DNA of 64,000 nucleotides. It comes from Nematostella vectensis. Lineage: Eukaryota > Cnidaria > Anthozoa > Actiniaria > Edwardsiidae. The position numbers were made by a program, and so were the translations under genes. Location: positions 3,471,501-3,535,500 of the forward strand of contig NC_064035.1 in assembly GCF_932526225.1 (NCBI RefSeq), in the 5' to 3' direction. The notes below the pieces were generated by a model. It did no database searches. It had not been told where the DNA came from and saw only the letters and a program-made list of their open reading frames with translations. Every line of letters starts with the position of its first letter. Position 1 is the stretch's first letter. Below, in pieces: positions 58,556-64,000 of this stretch.

Positions 58556-59600
58556 CAAATCCTAGGTACGCACATTGAGACAAAACTGAGGAGATATCCC
58601 AGACCACACCACATTAGCAATTTTTTTAACCGTGTTAAGCCGTATAAAATACGAACAATATCAACTCTTTATTTAACTCAGTATCAACAAACAAATAAAA
58701 AATATATATGTTAATGTTTATAGGCCAATCTAAACCATGCAATTCAACCTCAGCCGTTAGTCTCTTTGAGGCTGTCGAGTTTGGAACATTGATGAGAAAC
58801 ATTTTATAACTCTCAAATGAATAACTCACCATTCACACGTTCTAGAGCGTTGTAGTACTGTACTGTACCATGTGATCCTTCGCCAACGCATGTTGGTTTT
58901 TATTATGGAGCTTAAAGACAATAAAAGTGTTTACCGTGCCCGATTAACGTGTCCCATTTAGTTGCTTCCATTTCGCTGTTTATCACCTTTTCTCGTTTGA
59001 GATCTGAGCCCGCGCACCATAAGATCAAAGGTCATTCGTATATTTGCGCGCCAAAAATAATAATCATACACAAAAGCATATCCATACACAACACTCGACC
59101 GAAAAAATAACAAGTGATGAGAAGGTAAAAACATACACTTACCTGTTTACGAGTGCGACTGAGGGACCAAGGGTGGGATTTTTCTATTATTGTTTTGCGG
59201 CCAGTTGGCTTGCTCTATTTTTGTTCTCTGAATTGCTATTACTTGAAGAAATGACCCACTTTTAAGGTAGTCTGGATACCAGAGGTTCAAAGCTTTGCGG
59301 TGTGTACGCGCCTGTTCTTGGGGAATTTTCGTTACTTCGACATAAGGGTTAGCAGTATTAGCGACTATCCTTCTATAACCAAGTCATACGACCGGACGGA
59401 GTACCGGCAGCGCAAGTTGACAAGTATTAAATTTATTTATTAAAACTTTAAAAAATCTAGCAGACCAAAATTGGGCTTTAAAATGTGTATCGGTAGAGCA
59501 TTTACCTTACAACACTGATGTCAAGCCGCTGGTAAAACAAAATTCGCACAATTAGTCTTTGTCTGTTGGTCATTGGTTGTTTCAGAATAGCAAGGGTCTA
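58556..59600. other. Gene-free stretch
   Basis: AT-rich sequence without a supported exon. Confidence 0.45.
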
Positions 59601-59604
59601 ACAT

Positions 59605-59795
59605 ATAACTGAGGCTTGCCCCTCCCCGCCTACAAGGAAAAGCGCCCCCCCCCCCGTTTTCTAGCAAAAACAAATACTCCCTCTTCCCTCAAGCAAAGTC
59701 AATGATTTTTTTTGGGCTTGCCCCTCCTTTCCTAGCAAAGAAAGATACTCCCCCCCCCTCCCCTCCAGCAAAGTCATACTGAGTCTTGCCCCAGG
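59605..59795. repeat. Duplicated C-rich unit
   Basis: GCTTGCCCCTCC...TAGCAAA...ATACTCCC...CCAGCAAAGTCA occurs twice in tandem, roughly 100 bp apart, with C-runs in each. Non-coding. Confidence 0.55.
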
Positions 59796-62700
59796 ACAAG
59801 AGTTTCATGCTACTTGGCTATGGGGCTCAGGAATTTCGGGTCGTAAGCACTAGCAACACACGGACCAGCCACATAGTCGATGCTTTACGCTTTCTCAGCC
59901 ACACCTTTGTTTGTTTTTATTTAATATTGGAAGGCGCATAATGTATTTTATGACCATCTAAAAACAAAGTTGAATACTTCATTTACAGAATTTATTCGAA
60001 AATATAGCATTGGCTTCAACAAATCAGCCGATGGAAATGGATGCTTTTCACATTTTGTACTTCACTAGCAAATCCGGAAAAGAAGACCTAATTTTTCCTG
60101 GGGGTAGGGGGGGGGGGGAGTTTTTTTGATAAAAAATCTGACTACCCCCAAAAGACCAAAATGGATTTTTTTATGCCATTGCATGAGATGTTTATTATCG
60201 GATTTGGCTATAGAAAAGTTTGACTTTTATTTATGACAGACCAGAGTGATCTAGATTGCCTTTTTTTATCTAACTTGCTGTTACTTTTTAGTTTTGTCTA
60301 CAAATAGCATTGCGAATCGGAAGTGGACTTTCCGCCCTTGTGGGGGGTGCTCACCCCCCCCCCCCCCTTCCTGGGTACGGGCCTGACCAGGATGACACAA
60401 TGGTGGCTGACAAAGGCCTATGAAATTTCAAAAAGGGCTTTCTCACCAGTTGCACATGTTGAGCGTGAAGTTTTCCTGCTAGCCTCGCTGAGGATTGAAA
60501 CTTTATCAGTCTTGTCAACACATTGACCCCTCAACCGGCCCGTACCTGCTTTGAGAAGTACCCACCACCCAAAAAATTCATATATGCAAAATAAAAACAA
60601 CAAGATGAAGATACTCAGGCATCAGTCTAAGGGATAAATGGTCTTGAAGATATGCATTCAACCAGGGTGTTGGCAACTACTCCTAAGCCAAATAATAGCA
60701 CAGGTTCTTTGACAAATTTCAAATCGAACAAGGAAAGAAAAGCAGAATCACCCCTCTCAATAAAACGCTCAAAATACCACACAAGGGGGAGAGATCAGCA
60801 AACACAGCTCAAGACACAAATAGATACTTTTATTCTGATCCTCCAGGTTCATTTCCATGGCCTCAAAACACAATGTCCACTTCTTGAAGGCTTGTAAAAC
60901 CACTTGGATGCAATAACGGATTGCAAAGCATTCTGGGAGATCAAGTGAAAAATACACGAGGGGAGGGCCAGTCAACACTCCTCTCCCCAAAGTCAAACAA
61001 ATCAATTCCAGGTCATACAGACCCAAAATAGCAGTGTAAACCATTTTGGAACCAATTTGGTTTCAGAAAAGACAGCATTTACTGGAGCTGTGATGATTCA
61101 GTAGAAAATTATTTTCTCATCCAGGCAAAGCAAAACAAGCAAAAATCACCATGAATCCACCTTTGCTTGCAAATATCCATAAGCAAAGCACTCAATTATG
61201 CCCCAATAGACTTCATGATGTCCTGAGACACTCTCCTAATATGCTCACAGCTGTATTTTTGATGAACCACGAGGGATTAAAAGTGGGGACAACAAAGCAC
61301 TGTTGAAAAGCTAGGATACCGCTGACTAGGTGCAGCTGTGTTTGACTTTGACGGACTGTATATAACTTAGAATAGGGGGGAGGTATCTGTTTTCAGTCTG
61401 TTTTTTTTTTTGTTTTTTTTTTTGTAAATTCAGCTACAAAAATAGCCAGGAGTTAATGGGTTAATGTATCGAGCGGATAACCAAAAGATTTATAAAGACC
61501 AAACAGATTCTTAAACTTCAAGTTATAGCTTTCCGTCTATACGTTTCATAGCGGATTGCCCATGTAAGGGTAGATAATGGACGCGAGTGTTCTATGGGAT
61601 TTAGGGCACGAATTAACAAAAATCTGCGAGTGCGCTTCCTTTTTCTTTTCTCTAGGATGTGAAGCAGTTGAGAATTTTTAATAACAGGGACAAAGTTGCA
61701 ACTAAGGGAATACTAATCACTAAGTAGATAACCACTAATTACTAACTAGATGCCCTACTAATTCCTTATTGAAGAATCGTCAAACACCATCCTTTCTCGA
61801 TATAATACCTATGTCTACTTGCCCTTGTTTCCATTTTTAAAAATGACCTAACGATACAAGCTTGTTTGATCAATTTTGTTACTAAATTTACCATATACAT
61901 GGTACTCCAAGGAACACTCGAAAGAAATGCCCAAACTAATTGCTCCTTGCCTTAGTTTTTATTAAGAAACCGGAAAATGGGTTAGACTTAATTGTCTTTT
62001 CTTTAGGTTTGCATGTACTTTATTTTTCTAAGGGTAATCAATTCTTATTAACATTAATAAACGTTTCTAATTAACCGTTCAATATATGGTGCAATAAAGA
62101 TTTCAGGAAAATTTTTAACAAGAAAGACAAAAAGCGGTAAAAAAATATGATTTAGAAAAAAAACCCTCTCTTCCCCGCAACAGATATCGCATGTTCTATC
62201 CCTTCTAGATAAAGGGATGTCCCTGTTTGGCCTTGACATTTAATGGGCTGCAAAACCTCACCTACATTGTTTGCCTCGTGTGGATATATGCTAATGGATT
62301 GTCGGCATTTTATTTTGTATCCGTTTGTCTTTCTACCCCCAAGTGGTAGGGACTTGTTGAAAATTACTCCATATTTGGAGTAAAGTCGTTGCCTTCTAGA
62401 TGTTTATATTTCTACTGGTTTCTCTCCAAACATCAAGGCAATAGCCTCGTGATACCATTTTAGAAAACGTCCGCCCATGGCACAGTATGTGAGCCGACAA
62501 ACTCCCCAGGTCAGCGGGCTCATTATTGCACACAGCAGGACCGGTTCCTCATAATTGCGCATCATTTGAACAACGCAAAGCATTGTGACTCGAGCTCCCT
62601 GTGGTGTTAAGCTCACTAAAACGACTTTAAAATGTTGTCATGAAGTGGTAAATTTTAGATTGCCCATTTGTCCTCCTACATATTTTTTTTACAATACATC

Positions 62701-64000
62701 TTTCTAGCATTTTATACGTTGACATAAATTTTCAAAAACGCGGATTTTTTTACCATTAGTCCAACCCATTATCAAATGTCGAAACATTTCTAACCGTATG
62801 GCTTGCAAATAAACAACCTATTACTGTTAACGGCAAGTTGAGGCGGTTTGTCGTGTGTGTTGACTGCCACCGGCCTCATCAACTCGTCTAGTACACTGCA
62901 AAATACACCGCTCCAATCATCAAATCAACCTCGAGAGGGCCGTTCATCTTCTATCAAGTCCACATATTACCTGCCAAAGCCAAGCGTAACAATCCAAATA
63001 GAATGTTCATCTCAAAAACGCCGCCTGTGAATTAAAGCTGGTTTCACAAACACCGGAGACTACAATCCCAAATATTCATAAAAAACTCGACAAACAGCTA
63101 GATGTGTGTGCAGCAGTGCACTGAGGAAATACACGAAGGGGCGGACGAGCTCCTTTCTGCATTCTTTATTTATGATTTGGAACAAGATTATATAATTTCT
63201 CTGTACGGTAGTTTTGTACAATCAGAGGGATTTTTGCAAAATAGGGGTCCGCTTTCTATTACAGCTTTTTCCTCTACCCCAGTGACGCACATGTAAGAAA
63301 CAAGAGCAATATACCATGATACAGAAAATAACTTAGGTTAAACGGTATCTACACTAAACTGTGGAACTTCTAAGGCCCCTCCCTTTACATCAAACTCGAA
63401 ATGATGCTCGTACCACAGGAATCCCATCCAAAGTCTTCCCTCGGGGACGATTAGAGTGTTTATCGCAGTGCCCCCCCCCCCTCCCTAAGGGAACCTTCCA
63501 GCCGAAAATTAAGGCTTGCGGTTCCTGAACCCGCCAGAAGAAATCACTATTTTATCCGGAGATCTCTCCATTAGGGGCCCTACTGCAATTTCGCAAAGTC
63601 GGGAAAAAGATAATGATAAAACATCAAAAGGAGCGATACACGGTAAAACACCTTCACTGTCTGGGTTTTTTACTCTCTCTGCGTTATAATAGAAATTAAG
63701 TGGGGTTTTTTTGTCATTGATTCCTGAAGCTATTTGAAAAGTAACTTAAATCGAAAAGTCTATTTTTTTTAGAAATCGCAGTATCGTTGCTCGTGAAGCA
63801 AAAAAATTCTATAAAATCACATATTGGATGTTGACAAATTTCGGAAAGTTGACTCTGAACAACCTAATCTTGATAAGTACTGTATATTGTGTTTAGCAAT
63901 AACAAATTAAAAAAAAAGGTATTCACCAAAAAAATCACAAAATTTTACATCTGCGCTTTATAACACGTCAATTTCTGTGACGTTTCCAATGTTCAGAACA
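59796..64000. other. Gene-free stretch to the window end
   Basis: No exon is supported. G/C-runs lie at about 60107-60119, 60352-60367 and 63471-63482. The block 60650-61330 is less AT-rich than its surroundings and might be UTR of a gene outside the window, but there is no protein-level support. Confidence 0.4.

Noticed and set aside
60769-61044. A 91-codon minus-strand frame in a less AT-rich block
   Set aside because: Composition is unlike a folded protein, other frames are broken, and I recognise no family. It may be UTR or chance.

Overview
This window is nuclear DNA from an animal, most likely an anthozoan cnidarian (sea anemone or coral). Genes are sparse and split by GT-AG introns, there are no operons, and long AT-rich stretches carry many inverted-repeat elements, minisatellites and poly-C/G runs. 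Two decayed protein families (12.3-13.6 kb and 44.0-45.1 kb) look like multicopy families I associate with cnidarian genomes. The species cannot be fixed from sequence alone.

Three host genes are well supported. (1) A Numb orthologue lies on the minus strand at 3875-10148: six coding exons, all introns phase 0, PTB domain, two NPF motifs. (2) An ANL-superfamily acyl-CoA synthetase-like gene lies on the minus strand at 15155-17769: two coding exons, 569 aa. (3) A Sp6-9 (Sp8/9-like) zinc-finger transcription factor lies on the plus strand at about 34556-35767, with Sp box, Buttonhead box and three C2H2 fingers, downstream of a TATA box and a short upstream ORF. No functional link between the three is implied.

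Mobile DNA dominates the rest. At 11608-14478 a TIR-bounded element encloses a broken gene with an acidic nuclease-like motif and a cysteine-rich CXC tail. At 30391-31063 there is a Harbinger-like non-autonomous element with a TAA target duplication. At 42867-47280 roughly 540-bp inverted repeats, both abutting TTAA, enclose a degenerate C2H2 transposase-like gene. At 53013-58550 a minus-strand Ty3/gypsy-type retrotransposon has the form LTR-internal-LTR-internal-LTR, inside one 5-bp target duplication (CTTAG). Both internal regions lack RNase H and the integrase core. Several MITEs, a foldback family with three copies, and minisatellites with periods of 45, 55, 66 and 87 bp fill much of the remaining space.

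Long stretches (20.4-26.5, 27-30.4, 31-34.3, 36-40, 47.3-49.5 and 58.6-64 kb) hold no gene I can support; they may be introns, UTRs, cis-regulatory DNA or old repeats.
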